Part shown: positions 1-7,729 of the stretch, piece after piece
How positions within the stretch are numbered: the stretch's first letter is position 1
How the letters are laid out: each line of letters opens with the position of its first letter
Source of the DNA: Anaerovorax sp. IOR16
GTDB lineage: Bacteria; Bacillota; Clostridia; Peptostreptococcales; Anaerovoracaceae
DNA length: 64,000 bases
Reading direction: 5' to 3'
NCBI RefSeq assembly: GCF_017168145.1
Contig: NZ_JADQTL010000009.1
Coordinates: 1,293,775 to 1,357,774 of the forward strand
The notes under the pieces: generated by a model
Databases searched by the model: none
Told to the model about the DNA's origin: nothing
Seen by the model: the letters and a program-made list of their open reading frames with translations, nothing else
Made by a program: the position numbers and the translations under genes

Positions 1-34
1 CCATAAACTCAATAAAATTCTTTTTATAATTCAT
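1..34 (-). CDS. pyrE: Orotate phosphoribosyltransferase, N-terminal fragment (runs off the left edge)
   Basis: Only the first 11 codons are present (MNYKKNFIEFM). An ATG at 34 follows a GGGAG ribosome site by seven bases and begins 15 bases after the pyrD stop. The N-terminal residues resemble clostridial PyrE, and PyrE is the one late pathway enzyme otherwise missing from this operon. PyrE joins orotate to PRPP to give OMP. The assignment rests on a few residues and on position. Confidence 0.6.
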   Translation of the reverse strand, partial: MNYKKNFIEFM

Positions 35-48
35 TCTTTTTCTCCCAC

Positions 49-999
49 TTAATCACAAAAGGCATTTTGTATTTGTTGAATGTTTTGAAAGCCCATTTCT
101 TTCATATAGGTTTTTAATCCTTCTAATATATCGATTGGTGCAGTCGGATTAATCAGTGCTGCCGTTCCAATAGCTACAGCATTTGCTCCCGCCATTAGAA
201 ATTCTGCCGCATCTTCCCCGGTCATAATGCCACCTAATCCAATAATCGGAATACGAACCGCCTTACGTACCTCATACACCATACGAACAGCTACCGGTTT
301 AACTGACGGTCCGGAAAGGCCGCCAGTTTTATTCGCAAGTACAGTCCTTCCGCGTCTTACATCTATGCGCATACCAAGCAAAGTATTAATTAAAGAAACT
401 GCATCAGCGCCTTCCGCTTCTACTGCTTTTGCAATTTCAGATATGCTGGTTACATTTGGAGTTAATTTAATAATTATGGGTTTTTTTGTAAGTGATTTAA
501 CAGCTTTTGTAACTTCAGCTGCCATTTTTGCATCAGTACCAAATCCGATACCGCCCTCCTTTACATTTGGGCAAGAAATATTAATCTCCATCATATCTAC
601 ATCCGTATCGTTTAATTTTTCTACCGTGCGGCAGTATTCTTCTAATGTATGTCCTGCCACATTTGCAATGAGCTTTGTATCATACTTTTTGATGTATGGA
701 ATCTCCTCAGAAATGAACGCTTCCACGCCTGGATTTTGAAGTCCAACTGCATTCAGCATTCCTCCATAAGTTTCGGCAATACGCGGTGTAGGATTCCCGC
801 TCCAAGGTACATCGGAAACCCCTTTGGTTGTTACTGCTCCTAATTTACCTAAATCATAAAAAGCACTGCTTTCTTTCGCAGAAAAAGTACCGGATGCGGT
901 TGTAATCGGATTCTTCCATTCTACGCCGGCAATTTTTACTCGAAGGTCTAAATCCTCATTTTCTATCTCTTTATTTGATGGATTGTTGTTATTTTGCAT
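49..999 (-). CDS. pyrD: Dihydroorotate dehydrogenase B, catalytic subunit
   Basis: Class 1B FMN-dependent dihydroorotate dehydrogenase, about 316 residues; it oxidises dihydroorotate to orotate in the cytoplasm with electrons leaving through PyrK. Visible family signatures are NPITTASGTF near the N-terminus, MEINISCPNV around the active-site cysteine, INTLLGMRID, and the FMN-phosphate region IPIIGLGGI followed by AGANAVAIGTA. The ATG at 999 is chosen because GAGGTGG lies just upstream; the reading frame stays open for 12 more codons, but those lie inside pyrK. It overlaps the pyrK end by 11 bases, which implies coupled translation of the two partners. Confident call. Confidence 0.95.
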   Translation of the reverse strand: MQNNNNPSNKEIENEDLDLRVKIAGVEWKNPITTASGTFSAKESSAFYDLGKLGAVTTKGVSDVPWSGNPTPRIAETYGGMLNAVGLQNPGVEAFISEEIPYIKKYDTKLIANVAGHTLEEYCRTVEKLNDTDVDMMEINISCPNVKEGGIGFGTDAKMAAEVTKAVKSLTKKPIIIKLTPNVTSISEIAKAVEAEGADAVSLINTLLGMRIDVRRGRTVLANKTGGLSGPSVKPVAVRMVYEVRKAVRIPIIGLGGIMTGEDAAEFLMAGANAVAIGTAALINPTAPIDILEGLKTYMKEMGFQNIQQIQNAFCD

Positions 1000-1777
1000 C
1001 CCAAACCACCTCGCTTCCCCAAAATACCGGTCCATCCTTACAAACCTTTTTTCGTACCTCTAAGCCGCTCTCTTTATCACGAATTGTGCAAACACATCCA
1101 ACACATGCTCCATAACCGCAGCCCATCCGCTCTTCCATAGAGATTTGAATGTCTTTTTTCTGCTGTAATACAAAATTTGTTAATGCGTTCAACATCGGTT
1201 TTGGTCCGCAAGCAAAATAAGCATCTGCAGTTAACTTTTCCTGCTCCATCAAGTCTACAACATTTCCATGAAAACCAGACGTACCGGAATCGGTTGCCAC
1301 ATACAAATCAGCTCCGGCTTTAATCAAAGGTTTCATAAGAAATGGTTCTTCTTGAAAGCCAATTACTGCAGTTACCTTTATCCCTTTTTGGGTCAACGCA
1401 TAAGTTAATTCCAACAAAGGAGGTACACCAATTCCACCGCCGATCACCAGCGCACTTTGACCTTCCTTTACAACTTCTAAATCATAGCCGTTTCCTCTTG
1501 GCATAGACATCTGCAAAAGGTCACCAAATCCATAGGTTGAAAGTTCCTCAGTCCCTTTTCCGACCATACCATAAACTAATGTCAACTTTGCTCCGTCAAT
1601 CCAGCAAATACTAATTGGCCTTGGAAGCAACAACGACTCATTTTTCATATACAGATTTACAAACTGACCACATTTAGCTGAAAGAGCTGCATCTACACAT
1701 TCCAATGTCATTTGATAAACATCTTTAGCTATGCATTCATTCGATAGGACTCTTGCCTCCACTCTATACTTTTCCAT
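989..1777 (-). CDS. pyrK: Dihydroorotate dehydrogenase B, electron-transfer subunit
   Basis: FAD and [2Fe-2S] subunit that passes electrons from PyrD to NAD+, about 262 residues. The N-terminal half is a ferredoxin-reductase-like FAD domain (LLPRPISIC), the middle has the nucleotide-binding VIGGGIGVPPLLEL, and the C-terminus carries the cluster cysteines in CGYGACVGCVC and a later VCKDGPVF. The ATG at 1777 is preferred over a GTG at 1786 because AGGAG lies eight bases ahead of the ATG while it would abut the GTG. It follows pyrF by 11 bases. Its presence shows an NAD-linked, not quinone-linked, enzyme, as expected for an anaerobe. Confidence 0.94.
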   Translation of the reverse strand: MEKYRVEARVLSNECIAKDVYQMTLECVDAALSAKCGQFVNLYMKNESLLLPRPISICWIDGAKLTLVYGMVGKGTEELSTYGFGDLLQMSMPRGNGYDLEVVKEGQSALVIGGGIGVPPLLELTYALTQKGIKVTAVIGFQEEPFLMKPLIKAGADLYVATDSGTSGFHGNVVDLMEQEKLTADAYFACGPKPMLNALTNFVLQQKKDIQISMEERMGCGYGACVGCVCTIRDKESGLEVRKKVCKDGPVFWGSEVVWDAK

Positions 1778-1788
1778 ACTCTTCACTC

Positions 1789-2715
1789 CTATAACGCTCT
1801 TTCTAAATCCTGCTTCATGTTAATTACAGCTTTTCTGGAAGCTTCAGCAAATTCTGCTCCTATCGTTTCTGCATCTGCAAAGTTATCATCCTTTTGATAA
1901 GCTGCAATGATCCCCCTTGACGAATTAACTATAATCCCAAGTCCATCCTTATCAAAATACCCTTTTAAATCCGCTCCAGTGCCTCCCTGAGCACCATAAC
2001 CGGGTACTAAGAAAAAGGTATGCGGCATACGCTTACGTAGAGCAATCCCCTGCTCCTTATGCGTTGCTCCAACTACTGCACCAACCTTACTATACCCCAT
2101 CGTTCCCATAGCCTCTTCGCCCCACTTGGTAACAAGATCTGCGACTCTGCAATAAAGTGGCTCTCCATCAATCATGCGATCTTGCAGTTCACCACTTCCA
2201 GGATTACTTGTTTTCACCAAAATAAAGATTCCTTTGTCTTTTTTGATGCAAGGTTCCAGAAACGGCTTTATTCCATCGATGCCAAAGTAGGGATTGACTG
2301 TGATAGAGTCCTCTTTCCAAAGATCGAACGTTTCTCCTTCAATTTCTACTCCATTGATGTGTGCAGCATAGGCTTCCGCAGTGGAAGAAATATCTCCACG
2401 TTTAATATCGCCAATAATAATTAAGCCTTTTTCTTTTGCATATTCAATCGTTTCCATATAGGCGGAAATTCCATCTAGTCCATATCGTTCATACATTGCA
2501 ATCTGAGGCTTAACAGCAGGAATCAAATCCCAAACTTGATCGATGATTGCCTTATTAAAAGTCAAAAACATCTGTGCAACGGCTTTTGGTGTTTTTCCAT
2601 ATCGTTCCAACATTTCTTCCTTTATATACTTAGGAATCATTGCATAAGATGGGTCCAGCCCCACAACCGTTGGATTTTTCGTTTCTTTTATTTTTTCTAA
2701 CAAACAATCGATCAT
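1789..2715 (-). CDS. pyrF: Orotidine 5'-phosphate decarboxylase, long form
   Basis: Decarboxylates OMP to UMP, the last step of the pathway. The catalytic Asp/Lys motif is visible as IGDIKRGDISS, with TVVGLDPS near the N-terminus and the phosphate-binding loop FLVPGYGAQGGTGADL near the C-terminus. At 308 residues it belongs to the longer subfamily (roughly 270-310 residues), not the roughly 230-residue Bacillus type. The ATG at 2715 has GGAGG just upstream. It is separated from pyrC by an 81-base gap holding a strong hairpin, the only sizeable gap in the pyrC-pyrE part of the operon. Confidence 0.93.
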   Translation of the reverse strand: MIDCLLEKIKETKNPTVVGLDPSYAMIPKYIKEEMLERYGKTPKAVAQMFLTFNKAIIDQVWDLIPAVKPQIAMYERYGLDGISAYMETIEYAKEKGLIIIGDIKRGDISSTAEAYAAHINGVEIEGETFDLWKEDSITVNPYFGIDGIKPFLEPCIKKDKGIFILVKTSNPGSGELQDRMIDGEPLYCRVADLVTKWGEEAMGTMGYSKVGAVVGATHKEQGIALRKRMPHTFFLVPGYGAQGGTGADLKGYFDKDGLGIIVNSSRGIIAAYQKDDNFADAETIGAEFAEASRKAVINMKQDLERAL

Positions 2716-2748
2716 ATTTTTCCTCCATGCTTTCTATATACATAATCG

Positions 2749-2784
2749 GAGCTGCCCCAATATAAATCTGCACTGGGACAGCTC
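2749..2784 (-). other. Intercistronic hairpin between pyrC and pyrF
   Basis: An 11-bp stem with one G-U pair (arms at 2774-2784 and 2749-2759) lies between the pyrC stop and the pyrF start. No run of U follows it on the minus strand, so it does not look like an intrinsic terminator. It could protect the upstream message or mark a processing site. The stem is read directly; the role is inferred. Confidence 0.5.
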
Positions 2785-2796
2785 TTCCTCTTTTCT

Positions 2797-4122
2797 TTAT
2801 TCTAACGAGTAAATGACCTTTCCGTCAACCATTGTATAGCAAACCTGCCCAAAAACTTTTTTTCCCATGAAAGGAGTATTTCTTGATTTAGAAGCAAAAG
2901 AATCAAAATTGATTTCATATTCCTTCTCTACATCAATAATAGCTAAATCCGCCGTTTTTCCCACTTCAATCACACCACGGTCAATCCCCAGAATCTCAGC
3001 CGGCGTTTTACTCATCCTTGAAATAAGCTCCTTTGGAGAAAGGATTCCTGTTTTTACCAGGGCGGTAAAACTTAATGCAAAGCTTGTTTCCAAACCGATA
3101 ATACCAAAGGGTGCTTCCTGAAACGTTTTTGCTTTTTCTTCACTATGGTGCGGTGCATGATCCGTAGCAATCACATCAATCGTTCCATCCTTTAATCCCT
3201 TAATAATTTCCAACCGATCTTCCTCAGAACGTAAAGGTGGATTCATTTTCCAATTTGGATCAGCTTTTAGCCTCTTGCTCCCGGTTTCCTGACCATTCTT
3301 AATAACATCCTTATCGGTAAGAAGAAAATAATGAGGAGCCGTTTCTGCAGTGACAGGAATTCCATAATACTTTGCCTGACGAATCAATTCAACGCTTCCT
3401 TTTGTACTAATATGGCACAAATGTAATTGGCAACCTGTATTTTTTGCTAAAAGAATATCTCGAATGGCAATGATTTCTTCCGCTTCTGAAGGAATACCAG
3501 AAAGTCCAAGAGAACGTGCCGTTTCTCCTTCATTCATCACACCACCCTTTGCCAATTCTCGATCCTCTGTATGAGAGAAAATCGGCAAATTCAAATCCTT
3601 CGCCTTTTTCATTGCCTGCATCATAATTTGAGAATCCATAACTGATTTTCCATCCTCGCTCAATGCATAAATGGAACCCGGAGCATTTTTCATAGCTTCA
3701 AAATCACTTAATTCATTTCCTTCCTGTCCTAACGTAATTGCTCCGATAGGAAGAACTGCAACACCATTTGCTTCCATTGCTTTCTTCGCAACAAAGGCAA
3801 CCAATTCCGGATTGTCGATAGCAGGTTTTGTATTTGGCATTGGACAAACCGTAGTAAATCCGCCCTTCGCTGCCGCACGGCATCCACTTTCTATATCCTC
3901 TTTGTACTCAAACCCCGGTTCACGAAAATGTACATGCAAATCAATCAAACCTGGAACAACCCATTTCCCAGAGGCAGAAATTTCCTTATATTCACCATGA
4001 AAATTTCTTTCCCCCGGATTGGTAATACCTGTTATAATGCCATCCTCAATATATACATCTGCAAGCTGCTCCAGCTTATTTGCCGGACTGATTACCATCC
4101 CATTTCTTATGCACAATTTCAT
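2797..4122 (-). CDS. pyrC: Dihydroorotase
   Basis: Cyclises carbamoyl aspartate to dihydroorotate; a zinc amidohydrolase of 441 residues. The metal-binding HxH appears in GLIDLHVHFREPG near residue 60, and the catalytic C-terminal motif in VIATDHAPHH near residue 310. Length and motifs fit the type I, Bacillus-like dihydroorotase rather than the short type II enzyme. The ATG at 4122 has GGGAG upstream and lies inside the 3' end of pyrI, a 47-base overlap, so translation is probably coupled to pyrI. Confidence 0.94.
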   Translation of the reverse strand: MKLCIRNGMVISPANKLEQLADVYIEDGIITGITNPGERNFHGEYKEISASGKWVVPGLIDLHVHFREPGFEYKEDIESGCRAAAKGGFTTVCPMPNTKPAIDNPELVAFVAKKAMEANGVAVLPIGAITLGQEGNELSDFEAMKNAPGSIYALSEDGKSVMDSQIMMQAMKKAKDLNLPIFSHTEDRELAKGGVMNEGETARSLGLSGIPSEAEEIIAIRDILLAKNTGCQLHLCHISTKGSVELIRQAKYYGIPVTAETAPHYFLLTDKDVIKNGQETGSKRLKADPNWKMNPPLRSEEDRLEIIKGLKDGTIDVIATDHAPHHSEEKAKTFQEAPFGIIGLETSFALSFTALVKTGILSPKELISRMSKTPAEILGIDRGVIEVGKTADLAIIDVEKEYEINFDSFASKSRNTPFMGKKVFGQVCYTMVDGKVIYSLE

Positions 4123-4558
4123 TTACATTGTCTCCCTTCATGCTCACAATATCATCACAATATTCACATCGGTATTCTCTGTTTTCTTCATTAATCAGAT
4201 GAAAAATGTGTGGAGCATTTACTTCTACTGATGTTACGCATCTTGGATTTTTACAACGAATCACATTCGTTACTGTTTTCGGTATTTCCGGTTTTATCTT
4301 CTTTGAAATGATATGGTCTTCAATAATGTTTACTGTGCAATCGGGATCAATTAAGCCTAATACAGCCAAATCTACATCGATTACTTTATCTATTTTTATA
4401 ACATCCTTTTTTCCATGCTTCTCGCTGCTCGCATTCATTAAAAAGGCTACGGAATGCTTTTCTGCATCGATGTCTAAATAATTTAAAATTTTTGCACCCT
4501 GTCCAGCTTTAATATGGTCAATAACGATTCCTTTTTCTATACTATTAATAACTACCAT
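4076..4558 (-). CDS. pyrI: Aspartate carbamoyltransferase regulatory subunit
   Basis: Regulatory chain that binds nucleotide effectors and zinc and assembles with PyrB trimers, 160 residues. The four zinc cysteines are visible as CKNPRC and, about 25 residues later, CEYC. The N-terminal allosteric domain carries GIVIDHIKAGQGAKILNYL, very like the family consensus. It lies 70 bases after pyrB. PyrI is absent from Bacillus but occurs in enterobacteria, archaea and many clostridia; its presence together with the leader upstream of pyrB makes this operon resemble enterobacterial pyrLBI. Confidence 0.95.
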   Translation of the reverse strand: MVVINSIEKGIVIDHIKAGQGAKILNYLDIDAEKHSVAFLMNASSEKHGKKDVIKIDKVIDVDLAVLGLIDPDCTVNIIEDHIISKKIKPEIPKTVTNVIRCKNPRCVTSVEVNAPHIFHLINEENREYRCEYCDDIVSMKGDNVNEIVHKKWDGNQSGK

Positions 4559-4628
4559 TCTATTCCCTCCTATTTTTTACATTTTTATTTTCTGTCCTTA
4601 TGGAAACAAATATCCTTATAATTTTCTA

Positions 4629-5555
4629 TTAAACTTCAACTCCAAGTAAGCTCATAATTAAAGCCATTCTAACATACATACCATATTTTGCTTGCTTGAA
4701 ATAAAGTGCTCTCGGGTCTGAATCCACCTCAACTGCAATTTCATTCACTCTTGGCAATGGATGTAAAACCATCATATTCTCTTTTGCTAATTCCATCTTA
4801 GCTGGATCTAATATATAACTGTCCTTTAAGCGAATATAGTCTTCCTCATTAAAAAATCTTTCCTTCTGTACACGAGTCATATAAAGCATATCCAGTTCAG
4901 GAAGAACTTCTTGCATCTTTTCAACTTCTTTAAACGGTATGTTATTTTTTATTAAAATCTCTTTTCTCACATATTCTGGAATACGCAATTCTTCCGGTGA
5001 AATCAACACAAATTTTACGTTCTTATAACGAGAGAGGGCTTTAATTAAGGAATGCACCGTTCTCCCAAATTTTAAATCACCACAAAGCCCAACTGTTAAA
5101 TTTTCAAAGCTTCCTTTTTCACGGTGGATCGTTAACAAGTCTGTTAAGGTTTGAGTCGGATGCATATGACCGCCATCTCCTGCATTGATTACCGGCATCT
5201 CTGTGCTCCATGCAGCTACCTTTGGCGCTCCTTCTTTTGGATGACGCATCACTGCGATATCACAATAGCAAGCTACTGTTCGAATTGTATCGGCAATGCT
5301 CTCGCCCTTTGCTACGGAACTGGAATTTGGTTCCGAAAATCCAATTACTTCGCCTCCTAAACGAAGCATCGCTGCTTCAAAACTAAATCTCGTTCTTGTG
5401 CTTGGTTCATAAAACAAAGTAGCAAGTAATCTACCATCACATGCATGTGCGTATTTCTTTGGATCTTCTATAATTCTATCCGCCAATGTAAAAATTTCAT
5501 CCATTTCCTCTACTGTAAAATCCATTGGTTCTAATAAACTTCTTCCTGCTAACAT
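4629..5555 (-). CDS. pyrB: Aspartate carbamoyltransferase catalytic subunit
   Basis: Condenses carbamoyl phosphate with aspartate, the committed step, 308 residues. The carbamoyl-phosphate loop is seen as [21 protein letters not shown] (split: PSTRTRFSF then EAAML) near residues 50-70, the substrate region as HPTQTLTDL, and the C-terminal domain as HPLPRVNEI. The ATG at 5555 follows AAGGAG. It is the first enzyme gene after the leader and attenuator-like terminator, so it and everything downstream would be controlled by readthrough. Confidence 0.96.
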   Translation of the reverse strand: MLAGRSLLEPMDFTVEEMDEIFTLADRIIEDPKKYAHACDGRLLATLFYEPSTRTRFSFEAAMLRLGGEVIGFSEPNSSSVAKGESIADTIRTVACYCDIAVMRHPKEGAPKVAAWSTEMPVINAGDGGHMHPTQTLTDLLTIHREKGSFENLTVGLCGDLKFGRTVHSLIKALSRYKNVKFVLISPEELRIPEYVRKEILIKNNIPFKEVEKMQEVLPELDMLYMTRVQKERFFNEEDYIRLKDSYILDPAKMELAKENMMVLHPLPRVNEIAVEVDSDPRALYFKQAKYGMYVRMALIMSLLGVEV

Positions 5556-5629
5556 ATTTCTTTCTCCTTTCTCAAATAAGGCCTGTTAATTTCGTTTCCA
5601 CAATATTGCGAAAAGATTGATAAGCCCAT

Positions 5630-5660
5630 AAAAAAAAGTCTTCCAAAAAGGAAGACTTTT
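5630..5660 (-). terminator. Intrinsic terminator in the pyr leader (putative attenuator)
   Basis: On the minus strand an 11-bp perfect stem (AAAAGTCTTCC pairing across a five-U loop with GGAAGACTTTT) is followed directly by more U, giving a long U run. It lies 75 bases upstream of pyrB and begins three bases after the stop codon of the leader reading frame. Because it stands between the promoter and the first structural gene, it most likely attenuates the operon and does not end an upstream one. Confidence 0.85.
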
Positions 5661-5662
5661 AA

Positions 5663-5770
5663 TCAACAAATGAACGTATTGAAGATAAAAATAGAAAATG
5701 CGAATTGCCCGATCATGGTCGGGTAAGAAGCGCTTTTTTTGGTTTCTTTTTTACGATTATTAAATATCAT
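5663..5770 (-). CDS. pyr operon leader peptide (35 residues)
   Basis: A small reading frame, ATG at 5770 to TGA at 5663, with an AAAGGA ribosome site about eight bases upstream. The product begins MIFNNRKKETKK and ends in a Phe/Ile-rich tail, FAFSIFIFNTFIC. It sits about 30 bases into the predicted transcript, spans a short hairpin (5708-5723) and then a U-rich stretch, and stops just before the terminator. In E. coli pyrLBI a leader ribosome closely following a polymerase slowed in a U-rich run blocks the terminator when UTP is low; the geometry here matches. The peptide sequence itself is not recognisably homologous to E. coli PyrL. Confidence 0.7.
   Translation of the reverse strand: MIFNNRKKETKKSASYPTMIGQFAFSIFIFNTFIC
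5708..5723 (-). promoter_or_regulatory. Putative pause hairpin in the pyr leader
   Basis: CCCGA and TCGGG form a five-bp GC-rich stem around a six-base loop inside the leader reading frame, immediately upstream of the U-rich segment at about 5665-5700. By analogy with E. coli pyrBI such a hairpin would hold RNA polymerase so that a ribosome can catch up. The stem is visible; the pausing role is inferred. Confidence 0.45.
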
Positions 5771-5807
5771 AAAGCATTTCCTTTCGTTTTCTACTTAAAT
5801 CTTCAAT

Positions 5808-5836
5808 ATATTATCATAAGCAGGAAAACAGGTCAA
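5808..5836 (-). promoter_or_regulatory. Sigma-A promoter of the pyr operon
   Basis: TTGACC (5831-5836) and TAATAT (5808-5813) are separated by exactly 17 bases on the minus strand. The start point would be near 5801, giving a leader of about 245 bases before pyrB. It is the only good promoter I see upstream of pyrB. Confidence 0.75.
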
Positions 5837-5901
5837 GCCTATTTTATTAAATTTTATTTTAAAAAAATATTAACTATTTTTCGATAATTCTTACTATATT
5901 A

Positions 5902-6735
5902 TTATTTCTTTTTTTTCATATGAATATCCATCTGTGGATAAGGAATGGATATATTATGAAGATCAAATGCTAATTTTACCTGCTCTTGTAAAAAGTAAAA
6001 GACATCCCAGTAATCTTCTGTTGCACACCATACTCTCACATGAAACTGTACCGCGTTGTCTCCATGCCCTGCCACACCGATTACCGGTATAGGCTCTTTA
6101 TAAATTTTCGGATTGGAATCAGCTACCACAGCTAAAATCTCCTTAACTAACGCAATATCGTCATCATATCCGACACTAAATGTACAATCAACTCGTCTCT
6201 GTAACTCTCTTGAATAATTAGTTATCGTTGAATTTGCTAATTTGCCGTTAGGAATAGTAATTACCTTATTATCAAAAGTCATTAAAGTAGTATAAAGCAA
6301 ATCGATTTTTTCCACTTTCCCGGATGTTTCCATATCCTCAATAAAATCACCTTTTGAAAAAGGCTTTGTGATAATAATTAAAATTCCACCCGCAAAATTA
6401 CTTAAGCTATCCTTTAATGCCAATGCAATTGCAACACCTGCCGCTCCAAGTACCGTTAAAAAGGACGTCGGCGGTACCCCTAAATAATCTAAAGTAGTAA
6501 TAAGCAGTATGATCCATAATAACATTTTTAAACAATTTATAAAAAAGGTATGAAGGACTTCATCAATTTTAGTTCGTTCAATCGCTTTTTTCAAAATCTT
6601 TGTTGAAATACGAATCAAAAGATATCCAAAAAGTAATATCAACAAAGCCACTCCTATTTTTGTAACAGCTAACATTGGATCTGAAAATAACTTTTGTACA
6701 ATTGTAGTAATTTCATCTTTTGTATTTGCTCCCAT
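5902..6735 (-). CDS. mscS: Small-conductance mechanosensitive channel (MscS family)
   Basis: Membrane channel that releases solutes on hypo-osmotic shock, about 277 residues. Three transmembrane segments are visible between residues about 25 and 125, with the pore-lining helix GAAGVAIALALKDSLSNFAGG rich in Gly/Ala (read as GVAIALALKDSLSNFAGG), followed by the cytoplasmic beta domain (GDFIEDMETSGKVEKIDL, then VTIPNGKLANSTITNYSR with I before it). The ATG at 6735 is preferred over one at 6768 because GGAGG lies seven bases before it. It follows the upstream gene by 19 bases, so they are probably co-transcribed. Confidence 0.92.
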   Translation of the reverse strand: MGANTKDEITTIVQKLFSDPMLAVTKIGVALLILLFGYLLIRISTKILKKAIERTKIDEVLHTFFINCLKMLLWIILLITTLDYLGVPPTSFLTVLGAAGVAIALALKDSLSNFAGGILIIITKPFSKGDFIEDMETSGKVEKIDLLYTTLMTFDNKVITIPNGKLANSTITNYSRELQRRVDCTFSVGYDDDIALVKEILAVVADSNPKIYKEPIPVIGVAGHGDNAVQFHVRVWCATEDYWDVFYFLQEQVKLAFDLHNISIPYPQMDIHMKKKK

Positions 6736-6754
6736 ACTAACACCTCCAAATATT

Positions 6755-7579
6755 TTATTCCCACTCAAGTTCTAAACCTACACCGACTTCTTTTACTTTA
6801 ATTTCTTGATGCATTGCTGCTTTTACCTCAAACGAGGTACAATGACACGGATAAAGTTCTGATATATTTTGTTTCTTTAAATAATTGATGGTTTCTTGTA
6901 CCCTTTTACTGGTGCTTTCAAACAAATGAAATCCTCCAAGAACACCACAAACCTGATCCACTCCGGTCACTTTTTTTGCATATTCAATGATATTGCAAAT
7001 GCCACTGTGTGAGCATCCAGTAATAATGTAAATTCCCTCTTTTCCTTGAAATACCAAAGCAGTGTCTTCGATGACAAAATCCTCTGTTTCCTCATCCATT
7101 GCTACCTTTGTCCCAATGCTATAAGGTTCTTCAAAATTGACCACTTTTGGTATTTCCCCTAAAAATGTGACATTCTTGCTTAACTTAAATGGTTCCTTCA
7201 TTAATAAAAGCCGACAATGCTTTGCCGCTTCCCTTAGTGTTATTGGTATTCCAATCTCCTGACCATGTAAAAGTTTCTTATCAAAAGTAGCAGGATGCGT
7301 GACAAGCATAATCTTTTTTGTGAATTTAGAAGCTTCACGTTCCTTAAAAAATGAAGGCAATCCCTTCGTATGATCATCATGCCCGTGAGATAGTACCAAA
7401 ATATCCAAATTTGAGATTGAAACACCAAGAGCGCTGGCATTTTTTAAAAAGATGTCACTGTAACCGACATCCAACATAATTTTCGTGCCTTCATCTTCTA
7501 TGTAATAACATACTCCAGGCTCACCATAGTAGTATTCATCTACATAAGTATTGTTATCCAAAATAACGCAAACTTTCAT
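6755..7579 (-). CDS. Metallo-beta-lactamase-fold hydrolase
   Basis: A 274-residue cytoplasmic protein with the metal-binding motif LSHGHDDHTKGL near residue 65, a later GCSHSG and a final CHCTS. This combination and the N-terminal 'ILDNNTY...VCYYIE' layout match the COG1237 group (annotated as dihydropterin-6-methyl-aminobenzenephosphate synthase-like). That group contains few enzymes of proven function, so no substrate is assigned. The start is supported by an AGAGG site. It lies in a two-gene unit with mscS, and a link between the two is not evident. Confidence 0.85.
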   Translation of the reverse strand: MKVCVILDNNTYVDEYYYGEPGVCYYIEDEGTKIMLDVGYSDIFLKNASALGVSISNLDILVLSHGHDDHTKGLPSFFKEREASKFTKKIMLVTHPATFDKKLLHGQEIGIPITLREAAKHCRLLLMKEPFKLSKNVTFLGEIPKVVNFEEPYSIGTKVAMDEETEDFVIEDTALVFQGKEGIYIITGCSHSGICNIIEYAKKVTGVDQVCGVLGGFHLFESTSKRVQETINYLKKQNISELYPCHCTSFEVKAAMHQEIKVKEVGVGLELEWE

Positions 7580-7661
7580 TCTAACCTCTTATCCTTTCTG
7601 CAATATAATCCTTCTTTATTTTCCCATGATTACTATCGTAATGCAACAATATTTAGTATTT

Positions 7662-7698
7662 AAAAAAACCGAAAGAAAAGATCTTTTTCCTTCGGTTT
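7662..7698 (-). terminator. Intrinsic terminator after the NSS transporter gene
   Basis: On the minus strand an AAAACCGAA...TTCGGTTTT stem, with further imperfect pairing inside, is followed by a run of U. It starts about 30 bases past the stop codon of the transporter gene. Confidence 0.75.
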
Positions 7699-7729
7699 TC
7701 TATACGATTAAATATGCAGTAAGAACAAA

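Noticed and set aside
5705..5887. 60-codon plus-strand reading frame over the pyr leader
   Set aside because: It is antisense to the leader peptide, has no ribosome site, and crosses the pyr promoter.
5837..5901. AT-rich stretch after mscS considered as its terminator
   Set aside because: Only weak A/T pairing is possible and no stable stem with a U tract is seen; the mscS transcript end remains unassigned.
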